64,000 nucleotides of DNA from Microvirga aerophila (GCF_003332305.1 NZ_QOIO01000024.1:1-64000); one strand, 5' to 3'; positions 26,563-36,967 are shown, numbered from the stretch's first letter. Notes: generated from the sequence alone by a model not told the origin. Numbers and translations are program-made.

Positions 26563-27411
26563 ATGACGAAAGCCTTCGTCGTCGGACATCCGATCAAACA
26601 TTCCCGCTCGCCGCTCATCCATGGGCATTGGCTGAAGGAGCACGGGATTTCAGGTGCCTATGAGCGGATCGACGTGTCGCCCGACGATTTCCCCCTGTTC
26701 CTGAAAAATTTTTCGGACCAGGGATTTATCGGCGGAAATGTCACCATCCCCCACAAGGAGGCGGCTTTCAGGGGCGTCGACCGCCGCACAAAGCGCGCGC
26801 AGCGGCTCAAGGCGGTCAACACCCTCTGGATCGAGGACGGCCTTCTCTGGGGCGACAACACGGACGTGCTGGGCTTCATGGCCCATCTCGACCAGAGCCT
26901 GGGGAAAAACTGGGCAGACGTTGTGGATACGGCTTTGGTGGTCGGAGCAGGCGGAGCAGGGCGGGCCATCGTGGCCGGCCTTCAGGAACGGGGTCTCGGG
27001 CATGTTCTCGTGGCAAACCGCAGCCTGTCCAAAGCTGAGGAACTCGTTGCCGATCTTGACGATGACGGTCCGTCAGTTCTCCAAGCCCTTGGCTGGGACC
27101 GGATCGACGCGGCCCTGAGCCAGGCGGACCTGATCGTCAACACCACCTCGCTGGGGCTGGCCGGACAGCCGCCCCTGGACCTGGACCTGGGGAAAACCAC
27201 TGACAAGACCGTGGTGGCCGATGTGGTGTATGTTCCGCTCAAGACGCCCTTGCTGGCCGCCGCCGAGGCGCGGGGCTTGCGCGTGGTCGACGGTCTGGGG
27301 ATGCTGCTCCATCAGGCGGCTCCAGGCTTTGCCCGCTGGTTCGGCGTGACGCCGGAGGTCACGCCCGCCCTGAGGGACCTCATCGTGGCCGATATCGAGA
27401 CCTCCGCATGA
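26563..27411 (+). CDS. aroE: Shikimate dehydrogenase (NADP+)
   Basis: Reduces 3-dehydroshikimate to shikimate in aromatic amino-acid synthesis. The substrate-binding N-terminal domain has VGHPIKHSRSPLIHGHW and the catalytic Lys in NVTIPHKEAAF, with NTDVLGF carrying the catalytic Asp. The nucleotide-binding loop is VVGAGGAGRAI. ATG 26563 is preceded by AGGAA at a good distance, giving 282 residues. Its stop overlaps coaE (ATGA). Confidence 0.96.
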   Translation: MTKAFVVGHPIKHSRSPLIHGHWLKEHGISGAYERIDVSPDDFPLFLKNFSDQGFIGGNVTIPHKEAAFRGVDRRTKRAQRLKAVNTLWIEDGLLWGDNTDVLGFMAHLDQSLGKNWADVVDTALVVGAGGAGRAIVAGLQERGLGHVLVANRSLSKAEELVADLDDDGPSVLQALGWDRIDAALSQADLIVNTTSLGLAGQPPLDLDLGKTTDKTVVADVVYVPLKTPLLAAAEARGLRVVDGLGMLLHQAAPGFARWFGVTPEVTPALRDLIVADIETSA

Positions 27412-28022
27412 CGTTCGTGCTCGGGCTGACGGGCTCCATCGGGATGGGCAAGTCGGCGACGGCCGCCATCTTCCGGCGGCTCGGCGTTCCGGTCCACGAC
27501 GCGGACGCCACCGTGCACACCCTCTATCGCGGCCGCGCCGCGCCGCTGATCGAGCAGGTCTTTCCGGGCACTGTCACGGACGGCGCGGTCGACCGGGCGA
27601 AGCTCGGGGCGGCCGTTCTCGGGGATTCCGAGCGGATGAAGGCGCTCGAGACCATCGTGCATCCCCTGGTGCGCGAGGAGGAAGAGGCCTTTCTGCACCG
27701 GGTCTCGGCGCTGGCGCCCGTGGCGATCCTCGACATCCCCCTCCTGTTCGAGACCGGTGGAGAGGCGCGTTGCGACGGCGTTCTGGTGGTCACCGCCCCT
27801 TCGGCTGTGCAGCGCGAGAGGGTTCTGGCCCGGCCGGGGATGACGCAGGAAAAATTTACCGCCATCCTGCATAAGCAGATGCCGGACGCAGAGAAGCGCG
27901 CCAGGGCCCATTTCCTCTTGGATACGGGTCGCGGTTTTGCGTCCGCGCAGGCTCAGGCGCGGTCGATTCTGGCCTGTCTGGCCGGCAGGCCCGGGCGGGT
28001 CCGGCACCAAGGGGTTCGATGA
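27408..28022 (+). CDS. coaE: Dephospho-CoA kinase
   Basis: Last enzyme of CoA synthesis, phosphorylating the 3'-hydroxyl of dephospho-CoA. The P-loop is LTGSIGMGKSATA at the N-terminus. HDADATVH and the CoA-binding lid LDIPLLFETGG are typical. Length is 204 residues. It overlaps aroE and dnaQ by ATGA junctions at both ends, a compact operon order conserved beside alphaproteobacterial origins. Confidence 0.96.
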   Translation: MTFVLGLTGSIGMGKSATAAIFRRLGVPVHDADATVHTLYRGRAAPLIEQVFPGTVTDGAVDRAKLGAAVLGDSERMKALETIVHPLVREEEEAFLHRVSALAPVAILDIPLLFETGGEARCDGVLVVTAPSAVQRERVLARPGMTQEKFTAILHKQMPDAEKRARAHFLLDTGRGFASAQAQARSILACLAGRPGRVRHQGVR

Positions 28023-28747
28023 TGTTGCGTGAAATCGTTCTGGATACGGAAACCACCGGCACCGAGCACGCCCAGGGCGACCGGGTCATCGAAATCGGCT
28101 GCGTCGAACTCCTGAACCACATTCCGACCGGCCGGACCTATCACGTCTACATCAACCCGCAGCGCGCCGTCTCCGCGGGGGCCCTTGCGGTCCATGGCCT
28201 GTCCGACTCCTTTTTGGCCGACAAGCCGGTTTTCGCATCGATCGCGGACGAGTTCGTGGAATTTATCGGCGACGGACGGCTCGTCATCCACAACGCTTCG
28301 TTCGACGTGGGCTTTCTGAACGCGGAATTCGCCCGGACCGGCCACAAGCCCATCGATCTCGGCGGCGTGGTCGATACCCTGTCCATGGCCCGGCGCAAGC
28401 ATCCGGGCGCGGCCAACAACCTCGACGCGCTCTGCTCCCGCTACGGGATCGACAATTCCAAGCGCACCAAGCACGGGGCGCTCCTCGACGCGGAAATCCT
28501 GGCCGAGGTCTATATCGAGCTCATCGGCGGCAAACAGGTGGGCTTCGATCTCTCCCTGCAGCCCGCCTCGGGACGAGGCACCCAGGTTCAGACGGGAGCG
28601 GCAGCTCCCCGAGAGGCGCGACCACGCCAGATGATCTCGCGGCTGACGGAGGCCGAGCGGGCCGCTCATTCGGCTTTCATCGAGACGCTCGGACAAAATC
28701 CGCTGTGGCGGGAGTATCTCGGACAGGCTCCCGATGCGAAGGCTTGA
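28019..28747 (+). CDS. dnaQ: DNA polymerase III epsilon subunit (3'-5' proofreading exonuclease)
   Basis: DEDDh exonuclease that proofreads for Pol III. Asp9 and Glu11 (LDTETTG) are the first metal ligands; the ExoII motif is HNASFDVGFLNAEF and the ExoIII His/Asp pair is in KHGALLDAE. Length is 242 residues including the C-terminal tail (about 180-242), which usually carries the link to the alpha subunit and clamp. It ends a five-gene run starting beside the proposed origin and is convergent with secB. Confidence 0.96.
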   Translation: MMLREIVLDTETTGTEHAQGDRVIEIGCVELLNHIPTGRTYHVYINPQRAVSAGALAVHGLSDSFLADKPVFASIADEFVEFIGDGRLVIHNASFDVGFLNAEFARTGHKPIDLGGVVDTLSMARRKHPGAANNLDALCSRYGIDNSKRTKHGALLDAEILAEVYIELIGGKQVGFDLSLQPASGRGTQVQTGAAAPREARPRQMISRLTEAERAAHSAFIETLGQNPLWREYLGQAPDAKA

Positions 28748-28767
28748 GACGGATTATCCCATCGCAG

Positions 28768-28871
28768 CCTCATCCTGAGGGGCGCGAAGCGCCGTCTCGA
28801 AGGATCAGGCGTCTCCAGAGAGCACTTGAACCTCCTTCGAGACGCAGCCAAGGCTGCTCCTCAGGATGAGG
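28768..28871. repeat. Palindromic intergenic repeat family A, copy 2
   Basis: A near-palindrome of 104 bp bounded by CCTCATCCTGAGG and CCTCAGGATGAGG, with internal GCGAAGCGCCGTCTCGAAGG and CCTTCGAGACGCAGCC. It shares order and most bases with the copy at 21305-21412. It lies between the convergent dnaQ and secB genes. Confidence 0.78.
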
Positions 28872-28888
28872 GTGGAGACAGGTTGTCG

Positions 28889-28924
28889 AAAACAAATCGG
28901 GCGAGACAGATGCTGCCTCGCCCG
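28889..28924 (-). terminator. Rho-independent terminator of secB
   Basis: On the minus strand CGGGCGAG (28924-28917) pairs with CTCGCCCG (28905-28898), an 8 bp stem, followed by ATTTGTTTT. It lies about 30 bases past the secB stop. Confidence 0.75.
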
Positions 28925-28955
28925 GGAAAACTTCGAGCCGTGTGACCGGCAACCC

Positions 28956-29453
28956 TTACGACAGCGTCGTGGCCTGGCCGCCTTGCTGGCCCTGCATTTC
29001 GGCTGCGCGCTGGCGATAGAGCGCCACGAAATCGATCGGGTCGATGTAGAGGGGCGGGAAGCCGCCGTTGCGGACCGCATCGGCCACCATCTGGCGCGCG
29101 AAGGGGAACAGCAGGCGCGGGCACTCGATCATCACCACCGGGTGAAGCTGGTCCTGTGGGATGTTTTGGACCCGGAAAACGCCCGAATAGGTCAGCTCGA
29201 ACGCGAACAGAACGTCCTTGTCGCCGATCTTGGCATTGCCCTCGAGGGTCAGGTCGATCTCGAAATCCGCATCGGCGAGCTGCTTGGCGTTGACGTTGAC
29301 CTGCAGGTTGATCTGCGGGCCTTCCGCCTGCTGCTGCAGAGAACGGGGGGCATTGGGGTTCTCGAACGAGAAGTCCTTGCAGTACTGGGCGAGGGCGTTG
29401 AGCGAGGGCACGCCGCCGTCCTGCGCTCCGTTGTTTGCCGGGGTGTCGGCCAT
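28956..29453 (-). CDS. secB: Protein-export chaperone SecB
   Basis: Tetrameric cytosolic chaperone that keeps preproteins unfolded and delivers them to SecA. Family features: [46 protein letters not shown] and the SecA-binding [21 protein letters not shown] stretch. Length is 165 residues; GGAG lies eight bases before the ATG. It is divergent from the Tim44-like gene and convergent with dnaQ, with its own terminator. The position is conserved near the origin in alphaproteobacteria. Confidence 0.96.
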   Translation of the reverse strand: MADTPANNGAQDGGVPSLNALAQYCKDFSFENPNAPRSLQQQAEGPQINLQVNVNAKQLADADFEIDLTLEGNAKIGDKDVLFAFELTYSGVFRVQNIPQDQLHPVVMIECPRLLFPFARQMVADAVRNGGFPPLYIDPIDFVALYRQRAAEMQGQQGGQATTLS

Positions 29454-29719
29454 GTTTCATGCTCCGAGTTGAAGAATCGGGTGGAGCCCGCACGGAGCGC
29501 TCATGAAAAAGCGCCGGATCGGCAACGGGCCATGGGCGTTCGCGCTACCATGCTTCATTCCCGCGAACAAGATTGAAGCTTTCTCGGTCGCTTGTCGCAG
29601 GCAGAGGTGGATGTTACGACCCATAGGCCCCATATGCGGAGGATCACTCCTTTGCTTTGGTCGGGGCAAAGCCTGGCGGTTCCAACGCCAGGTCCGGGCA
29701 AGCCGACAACGGATCGACG

Positions 29720-30439
29720 ATGCAGGACTCCTTCGACATCACGACCCTTATTTTTATCGTTCTGGCGGTTTTCGTCATCTGGCGCCTTCGTTCGGTGCTG
29801 GGACAGAAGACCGGCAACGAACAGCCGCCGTTCGATCCGCTCTCGCGCCGCGATTCCGGCGTGCGTCCCGGCCCCGCGTCGGCCGAGCAGGACAATGTAG
29901 TGCGTCTCCCCGGCGCCAATGGCGCTCGTCCCGCAGCCGAGGTTCAGCTCTCGGAACGCTGGAAGGGCATTGCCGAGCCCGGCACGCCGATGGCCCAGTC
30001 GCTCAACGACATCGCCCGTTCCGAGCCGTCCTTCGAGCCTGCATCCTTCCTGGAAGGCGCAAAGGCCGCCTACGAGATGATCGTCACGGCCTTCGCCCAG
30101 GGCGATCGCCGCACCCTCAAGGACCTCCTGTCGAAGGAAGTCTATGAGGGCTTCGAGCGCGCCATCACCGAGCGCGAGCGTCGGAACGAGAAGGTGGAGA
30201 CCACCTTCGTGTCGATCGACAAAGCCGAGATGGCCGGCGCCGAAATCCACGGGAAGACGGCCCAGATCATCGTGCGCTTCCACTCGAAGCTGATCACCGT
30301 TACCCGGGACGCCGTCGGCGCCGTGGTGGACGGAAGCTCCGATGCGGTCGTGGACGTCACGGACGTGTGGACCTTCGCCCGCACCCTCGGCAGCCGCGAT
30401 CCCAACTGGCAGCTGGTCGCGACCGAAGCGGGACAATGA
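29720..30439 (+). CDS. Tim44/TimA-like membrane-anchored protein
   Basis: Protein of 239 residues from ATG 29720 with an N-terminal transmembrane helix (about residues 8-24), a Pro/Arg-rich linker and a C-terminal Tim44-like domain (about 95-235; FLEGAKAAYEMIVTAFAQGD, LLSKEVYEGFERAI, VSIDKAEMAGAEIHGKTAQI, VDVTDVWTFAR). It is the bacterial relative of the mitochondrial import component Tim44; its bacterial role is not clear, probably membrane-linked protein export or quality control. It overlaps mltA by ATGA. Divergent secB supports a secretion-related setting, but that is only context. Confidence 0.87.
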   Translation: MQDSFDITTLIFIVLAVFVIWRLRSVLGQKTGNEQPPFDPLSRRDSGVRPGPASAEQDNVVRLPGANGARPAAEVQLSERWKGIAEPGTPMAQSLNDIARSEPSFEPASFLEGAKAAYEMIVTAFAQGDRRTLKDLLSKEVYEGFERAITERERRNEKVETTFVSIDKAEMAGAEIHGKTAQIIVRFHSKLITVTRDAVGAVVDGSSDAVVDVTDVWTFARTLGSRDPNWQLVATEAGQ

Positions 30440-31614
30440 CGCATGCCGGGCAGGCCCTTCTCTCCTGCGTCGCCTGCATCTTCTCCTGGACGGTGATCAT
30501 GTCGGGCGCGGTCGCATCGCCGCTCGAGGGCAAGGCGCGCCTCGAACCCGTGTCCTTTGCGGATCTCTCGGGCTGGGAGGCGGATGATCACCAGGCGGCC
30601 TTCGGGGCTTTTCTGCGCTCCTGCAAGGCGCTCGTGGCGCAGGCCGCCGAACTGAGGCCCGCCCAGACGCCTGATGCGGACCTGCTGGAGGTCTGCCGCG
30701 CAGGCCTGGCGGTCCCCTCGCCGACGGCCCCCGAGGCGCGCCGCTTCTTCGAGACCCACTTCGAGCCCTTCGCCGTTCGGCCGGTTTCAGGCGAAGGGTT
30801 CCTGACCGGCTATTACGAGCCCGAGTTCAAAGGCTCGCGCGAGCGCAACGCTGCCTACAAGGCCCCCCTGCTCTCCCGGCCCGACGATCTCGTGACCATA
30901 CCCCAGGGCGAGACCCTGCAGGGCCTCGATCCCGGTCTTCAGGCCGCCCGGCAGACCGCTCAGGGCTACGAGCCCTACCCCGACCGCGCCGCCATCGAAG
31001 ACGGGGCGCTAGGCGACCGGGCGAAACCCATCGTGTACCTGCGCGAGCCCGGCGAGGCCTTCATCATCCATGTCCAGGGCTCCGCCCGGATCCGCCTCGA
31101 CGACGGCTCCGTGATGCGCGTTGCCTATGCGGGCCGCAACGGCTTGCCCTATACGTCCATCGGCCGCCTCCTCGTGCAGCAGGGGGTGATGGACCTGGAA
31201 TCCATGACGCTCGAAAAGCTCATGGGCTGGCTGAAGGACAACCCCGAGCCTGCCCGTGCGCTCATGCGGCAGAACCGGTCCTATATCTTCTTCCGGGAGG
31301 CTGGCGAGCTTGCTCCCGAGGACGGTCCGATCGGCGGAGCCGGCATTCCGCTGATCCCGGGCCGTAGTCTTGCGGTCGACCGGAGTCTCTGGGCCTATAG
31401 CCTGCCCATGTGGCTCGAGGGCCAGCTTCCCCTGACGCTCACGGAGGCCGAACCCTTGCGGCGGCTCATGATCACGCAGGACACGGGCTCGGCCATCGTG
31501 GGTCCGGCGCGGGGGGATTTCTTCTTCGGCAGCGGCCCCGAGGCCGGCACCCGGGCCGGGTTGCTGCGCCACCCGGTGCGTTTCGTGGTCCTGAAGCCTC
31601 GCGTCCAGTCATGA
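30436..31614 (+). CDS. mltA: Membrane-bound lytic murein transglycosylase MltA
   Basis: Periplasmic lytic transglycosylase cleaving the glycan strand to 1,6-anhydro ends. A signal peptide occupies about residues 1-30. The MltA core begins around FLTGYYEPEFKGSRERN and includes FIIHVQGSARIRLDDGS. The 3D-type domain ends with MITQDTGSAIVGPARGDFFF, containing the catalytic Asp region. No clear lipobox is visible, so it may be soluble rather than a lipoprotein. Length is 392 residues from ATG 30436, overlapping the Tim44-like stop. It is followed by an Smr gene, also overlapping by ATGA. Confidence 0.94.
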   Translation: MTHAGQALLSCVACIFSWTVIMSGAVASPLEGKARLEPVSFADLSGWEADDHQAAFGAFLRSCKALVAQAAELRPAQTPDADLLEVCRAGLAVPSPTAPEARRFFETHFEPFAVRPVSGEGFLTGYYEPEFKGSRERNAAYKAPLLSRPDDLVTIPQGETLQGLDPGLQAARQTAQGYEPYPDRAAIEDGALGDRAKPIVYLREPGEAFIIHVQGSARIRLDDGSVMRVAYAGRNGLPYTSIGRLLVQQGVMDLESMTLEKLMGWLKDNPEPARALMRQNRSYIFFREAGELAPEDGPIGGAGIPLIPGRSLAVDRSLWAYSLPMWLEGQLPLTLTEAEPLRRLMITQDTGSAIVGPARGDFFFGSGPEAGTRAGLLRHPVRFVVLKPRVQS

Positions 31615-32174
31615 ACAAGCCGCGCCGGTCCCGTCCGCTCAGCCCGGAAGAGCGACGGCTCTGGGGGCAGGTCGCGCGGAGCGTCAAGCCCATGAAGGGC
31701 AAGGCGCCGCTGCCGGAACCCGAGCCCGACGAGCGGGCCGATGCGGCTCCGACGCGCAAGACAGTGCTCCCGCCCCTGCCCGCTCCCGTCGTCGCGGCAA
31801 AGCCGGCGCTGCCGCCCCTCGCGCCCGTCGAGCGCAAGACCCTGCAGGCCTTGCGGCGGGGAAAGAAGGCGGTCGATAGCGTCATCGATCTCCACGGGAT
31901 GCGCCAGGACGAGGCGCATTTCGCCCTGATCCGCTTTCTTCACCGGGCGCAGGCCTCAGGCCACGCGGTCGTTCTCGTGGTCACCGGCAAGGGCGGAGCC
32001 CCCTCGGCCCACGGCCTGTTCGAGGAGCGCGGTGTCCTGCGCCGGATGGTGCCGCACTGGCTGCGCCTGCCCGATCTCAGATCCCTTGTGGTCGGATTCG
32101 AGGAAGCCTCTCCCCAACATGGCGGATCCGGTGCACTCTATGTCAGGCTTCGCCGCAGGCGGGGCGCGGGATGA
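31611..32174 (+). CDS. Smr/MutS2-family domain protein
   Basis: Protein of 187 residues: a Pro/Ala/Arg-rich N-terminal part (about 1-95) and a C-terminal Smr domain with the leading IDLHGMRQDEA and the VVTGKG motif, plus HWLRLPDLRSLV. Stand-alone Smr domains can be nucleic-acid endonucleases; the alphaproteobacterial form beside mltA has no assigned job. It starts with ATG 31611 overlapping the mltA stop. Confidence 0.9.
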   Translation: MNKPRRSRPLSPEERRLWGQVARSVKPMKGKAPLPEPEPDERADAAPTRKTVLPPLPAPVVAAKPALPPLAPVERKTLQALRRGKKAVDSVIDLHGMRQDEAHFALIRFLHRAQASGHAVVLVVTGKGGAPSAHGLFEERGVLRRMVPHWLRLPDLRSLVVGFEEASPQHGGSGALYVRLRRRRGAG

Positions 32175-32178
32175 ACGG

Positions 32179-32613
32179 ATGACGCCTTTCGGTGAACGGG
32201 TACGGCAGCTTCGCCGCGAGCGTGGACTCCTCCTCAAGGACATGGCTGCGCATCTGGGGGTCTCCAGCGCCTATCTGTCGGCCCTGGAACGGGGCGAGCG
32301 CGGAAAGCCGACCTGGACCCTGATCCAGGGAGTCCTCCAATATTTCAACATTATCTGGGACGAGGCCGACGAGCTCGCCCGACTGGCCGACATGTCCGAC
32401 CCGAGGGTGAAGATCGACACCGGCGGCTGCGACTCCCGCGCCACCCTGGTGGCGAACCGCCTCGCGCGGGAGATCCGCAGCCTGTCCGAGAGCGAGATCG
32501 ACGCCATCCTGGCCGTGCTCGATACCGCCCAGGAACGGGCCAGGCGAGCCGTGCTCTTTATCGAGACGGCCCAGGATTCCGGCCAATCCGCTTCGCCGCC
32601 TGGCCAACTTTAG
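32179..32613 (+). CDS. XRE-family helix-turn-helix regulator
   Basis: DNA-binding protein of 144 residues. An N-terminal HTH (about 5-65) contains ERVRQLRRERGLLLKDMAAH and GVSSAYLSALERGERGKP. The C-terminal part is helical with LSESEIDAILAVLDTA, probably a dimerisation or effector segment. It follows the Smr gene by four bases, and MTPFGERVRQL is a typical start. Target genes unknown. A repeat-containing gap follows. Confidence 0.87.
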   Translation: MTPFGERVRQLRRERGLLLKDMAAHLGVSSAYLSALERGERGKPTWTLIQGVLQYFNIIWDEADELARLADMSDPRVKIDTGGCDSRATLVANRLAREIRSLSESEIDAILAVLDTAQERARRAVLFIETAQDSGQSASPPGQL

Positions 32614-32854
32614 GGCGCGTCGAACGAACTCAACCTTCGTGGCCGGAAAGTCGAAGCGCCGCGTTGCCCCATGAGCCTGCAAAGACGCTCCGTCCGCACC
32701 CGTCTCGGCAAGGGAAGGGGGAGCCCCGTCCTGCAGCGTTTGCGCTCCCGGACGCCGCTGCCCGCCCGCGCTAACGAACATGTTCCCGAAAACCGGTTCC
32801 CACCGGTCCTGATCATGCTCTAAAGAGACCATGAGATCAGACGGAGACGATCCC
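32614..32854. other. Intergenic gap with a degenerate repeat before tsaB
   Basis: The right end (about 32776-32823) contains ACCGGTTCCCACCGGT and ends GATCATGCTCTA, resembling repeats ending ATGCTCTA listed at 34112 and 51234. No gene is supported. Confidence 0.4.
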
Positions 32855-33538
32855 TTGCGCGTACTTGCCATCGACACAGCGCTCAACGCCTGCTCGGCCT
32901 GCATCCTGCAGGCGGGGGATGCCGAGCCGTTGGCCCAGGAGACCATCCTGATGGAGCGGGGCCACGCGGAAGCCCTGCTGCCGCTCATCGATCGGCTCGC
33001 CGCCCAGGTCGATGGAGGCTTCGACAGCCTCGACCGGGTCGCCGTCACGGTCGGTCCCGGTAGCTATACGGGCCTGAGGGTCGGCATCGCGGCCGCCCGC
33101 GGCATCGGGCTGGCGGCCGATATCCCGGTGATCGGCGTCGCGACGCTCTCGGCTTATCTCGCGCCCATCATGGCGAGCGAGAGGCGCGGCCTCTTCACGG
33201 CTGCCATCGACGCCAAGCACGGACACATCTACATCCAGGCCATCGCGGCCGGCGGGCGCACCATCATCCAGCCGAGTCTCATGGGCTTTCGCGACGCGGT
33301 CCGGCTCCTCGGCTCGGGGCCTATCCTGGTGACCGGAAACGCCGCGCCCCAGCTCGCCGCCGAGGCGAGGGCGCAGGGGGTCGAGGTTGTGGGCAGCGAA
33401 CCGTCGCTGGTGCCGGACATCGCCTGGGTGGCCCGGCTCGGCGCCTTGGCCGACCCCACTCATGCCCTGCCGAAGCCGCTTTACCTGCGCGAGCCCGACG
33501 CCAAGCCCCAGGATGGCGCGCGAATCGCCCGCCGATAG
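32855..33538 (+). CDS. tsaB: tRNA threonylcarbamoyladenosine biosynthesis protein TsaB
   Basis: Partner of TsaD/TsaE in making t6A37 on ANN-decoding tRNAs. The ASKHA fold shows RVLAIDTALNACSACIL at the N-terminus, then GHAEALLPLIDRL and VTVGPGSYTGLRVGIAAARG. I prefer TTG 32855 because GGAG (32843-32846) lies eight bases before it and it starts at the conserved strand; ATG 32831 in the same frame would add eight residues. It is followed after about ten bases by rimI, a common pair. Confidence 0.92.
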   Translation: MRVLAIDTALNACSACILQAGDAEPLAQETILMERGHAEALLPLIDRLAAQVDGGFDSLDRVAVTVGPGSYTGLRVGIAAARGIGLAADIPVIGVATLSAYLAPIMASERRGLFTAAIDAKHGHIYIQAIAAGGRTIIQPSLMGFRDAVRLLGSGPILVTGNAAPQLAAEARAQGVEVVGSEPSLVPDIAWVARLGALADPTHALPKPLYLREPDAKPQDGARIARR

Positions 33539-33548
33539 GTGTCCTCGG

Positions 33549-34034
33549 ATGAGTTTCCTGGACCGCTTCAGCCGCCCGCCTCCGGCCCATGTCGAGCCCC
33601 TCGGCACGGAAGCGGCCTCCCGCCTCGCCGCCATCCATGCCACCGCTTTCGCGCGCGCCTGGAGCACCGTCGAGTTCGAGGGACTGCTGGGGGAGCGGGG
33701 CATAATCGCGGACGGGCTCTTCCTGGGCCGCAAATCGAGGCCTGCCGGATTCGTCCTCTCACGGGTCGTGGTGGACGAGGCGGAAATCCTCACCGTGGCC
33801 TTAGGCCCGGAGGCCCGTGGACGCGGACACGCCCGCCCCCTCCTGACCCGGCATCTCGACAATCTATCCCGCCAGGGCGTCTGCCGGGTGCATCTGGAAG
33901 TCGAGGAGGGCAACGCGCCGGCACTTGCGGTCTACCGCCGTCTCGGCTTCCAGGAAATCGGACGCAGAACAGGCTATTATCTCAAATCGGACGGAACGCG
34001 GGTCGCAGCACTCACCATGGCGCTGGACCTCTAG
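33549..34034 (+). CDS. rimI: Ribosomal-protein-alanine N-acetyltransferase RimI
   Basis: GNAT protein of 161 residues expected to acetylate the N-terminal alanine of S18. The motifs LYIV-like strand VDEAEILTVALGPEARGRGHA with the acetyl-CoA loop, the EVEEGNAPALAVYRRLGF motif and GRRTGYY near the end are typical of RimI. It immediately follows tsaB, as in most genomes. Substrate inferred from family and context. Confidence 0.88.
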   Translation: MSFLDRFSRPPPAHVEPLGTEAASRLAAIHATAFARAWSTVEFEGLLGERGIIADGLFLGRKSRPAGFVLSRVVVDEAEILTVALGPEARGRGHARPLLTRHLDNLSRQGVCRVHLEVEEGNAPALAVYRRLGFQEIGRRTGYYLKSDGTRVAALTMALDL

Positions 34035-34111
34035 CGCGTCGTGGAGAAATGGATGCCGTTTCGCGCATCGAACGGGTCCCGGAAGCGAGGACGGCTTTCC
34101 GGTTCGGGGCT

Positions 34112-34219
34112 CTAGAGCGTCGGACATTTAAGTGGACGCACCACCAGCGGCTTGGAGATGGCTCCAGGATTGCTGAGATGCAGAGTACATCGGATCCGAC
34201 TTCTTGTCTGATGCTCTAG
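34112..34219. repeat. Palindromic intergenic repeat family D, copy
   Basis: Bounded by CTAGAGCGTCGGACA and TGTCTGATGCTCTAG, two arms complementary at 13 of 15 bases, about 108 bp apart end to end. It shares its borders with the element at 51234-51333. It fills most of the gap between rimI and fur. Confidence 0.65.
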
Positions 34220-34276
34220 AGTATAGCCCCCGCGCAACCTGTCGCCTATAAGCATCCGCGAGGAGTGGGTTCAGCC

Positions 34277-34732
34277 TTGGCTTCACGCAACACCAAACCG
34301 GCAAGACCGCGTCGGTCGGACGCCATCGAGCGGGCCTGCCGCGAGAAGGGACTGCGCATGACCGGCCAGCGCCGGATCATTGCGCGCATTCTCGACGATG
34401 CGGCCGATCATCCCGACGTGGTGGAGCTGCATCGTCGCGCCGCGGCGGTGGACGACCGCATCTCGCTCTCGACCGTCTACAGGACCGTGAAACTCCTGGA
34501 GAACCAGGGCATCATCGAGCGCCTCGATTTCCGCGACGGTCGTTCCCGCTACGAGCAGGCGGCCCGGGAGCACCACGACCATCTCATCAATCTGGAAACC
34601 GGCGCCGTGATCGAGTTCCAGTCGGACGAGATCGAAGCGCTTCAGACCGAAATCGCCCGGCGGCTCGGTTACAAGGTGGTGTACCACCGGCTCGAACTTT
34701 ACGCCGTGCCCATCCCCAAGGACGAAGCGTGA
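34277..34732 (+). CDS. fur: Fur-family transcriptional regulator (Fur/Mur)
   Basis: Metal-dependent repressor. The winged-helix domain contains RMTGQRRIIARILDDA and the recognition helix DRISLSTVYRTVKLLENQGI. The metal-binding region has His-His-Asp-His (EHHDHLINLETGAVIEFQ). In Hyphomicrobiales this subfamily frequently senses manganese (Mur) rather than iron. The start is uncertain: TTG 34277 lies 11 bases after GAGGAG (34260-34265), and a GTG at 34265 overlaps that site. The stop overlaps the plsC start as GTGA. Confidence 0.9.
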   Translation: MASRNTKPARPRRSDAIERACREKGLRMTGQRRIIARILDDAADHPDVVELHRRAAAVDDRISLSTVYRTVKLLENQGIIERLDFRDGRSRYEQAAREHHDHLINLETGAVIEFQSDEIEALQTEIARRLGYKVVYHRLELYAVPIPKDEA

Positions 34733-35496
34733 GCCGGATCCTCGTGGGGTTTCGGCTCCTTTGCCTGGCCCTTTGCAGCCTCGTCCTTGTGCCCCTGCAG
34801 ATGCTGGCGCTGCTCCTGGGCTGGGACATCCTGCACCGGGTGCCCATGTGGTTCCACCGGGTCCTGCTGCGCCTCTTCAACGTGCGCGTGATCGAGCGCG
34901 GGAAGCCACCCGGGGAGGCCGCCACGCTGGTGGTGTCCAACCACGTGTCCTGGCTCGACATTCCGGTGATCGGGTCGCTTCATCCTCTCTCGTTCATCGC
35001 CAAGTCCGAGATCGAGGGCTGGCCGGTGGTGGGCTTCATGGCCAAGCTCCAGCGATCCGTGTTCATCGACCGCCAGCGCCGGAAAGCGACCGCCGAGGTC
35101 AATGATGCGCTCGCTCACCGGCTGGTGAAGGGCGAGGTGATCGTGCTCTTCGCGGAAGGAACCACCAGCGATGGCAACCGGCTCCTGCCCTTCCGCTCCT
35201 CTCTGGTGGGCGCGGCGCAGACGGCCCTGATGCACGACGACGTCGAGCATGTCTTCCTGCAACCGCTCGCCATCTCGTATACGCGCCGCCACGGCCTGCC
35301 GGTCACCCGGCGCGACCGCCCCTTCATCGCCTGGTACGGCGACATGGATCTCGCATCGCACCTGAAACTTTTCGTCCAGGCCATCCCGCTTGAGGTGGTC
35401 GTGACCTGGGGCGAGCCGATCTCCTTCGAGGGCAGCCGCAAGGTGGCGACGAAGCGGGCGGAGATCGAGGTGCGCAAGGCGCTGAAACACGCCTGA
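34729..35496 (+). CDS. plsC: 1-acyl-sn-glycerol-3-phosphate acyltransferase
   Basis: Membrane enzyme transferring an acyl chain to lysophosphatidic acid. An N-terminal hydrophobic span (about 5-32) is followed by the acyltransferase blocks: NHVSWLD (NHX4D motif), SVFIDR, FAEGTTSDGNRLLPF (FPEGT-type motif) and LQPLAISYT. GTG start overlaps the fur stop. The conserved rhizobial gene order fur-plsC-miaB is kept. Ornithine-lipid acyltransferase OlsA is a related alternative; the sequence alone does not exclude it. Confidence 0.88.
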   Translation: MSRILVGFRLLCLALCSLVLVPLQMLALLLGWDILHRVPMWFHRVLLRLFNVRVIERGKPPGEAATLVVSNHVSWLDIPVIGSLHPLSFIAKSEIEGWPVVGFMAKLQRSVFIDRQRRKATAEVNDALAHRLVKGEVIVLFAEGTTSDGNRLLPFRSSLVGAAQTALMHDDVEHVFLQPLAISYTRRHGLPVTRRDRPFIAWYGDMDLASHLKLFVQAIPLEVVVTWGEPISFEGSRKVATKRAEIEVRKALKHA

Positions 35497-35604
35497 TCCG
35501 ATGCCGCAGGCGCGCGGCTATTCTCTTGACGCGGCAAAAGGCGTAAAGAACCGTTCGACTCCTGCCCTTTTCGGGCTCCTGATCCAAGCACGGGCCGTCC
35601 CAGC

Positions 35605-36963
<1,359 letters not shown>

Positions 36964-36967
36964 ACAG

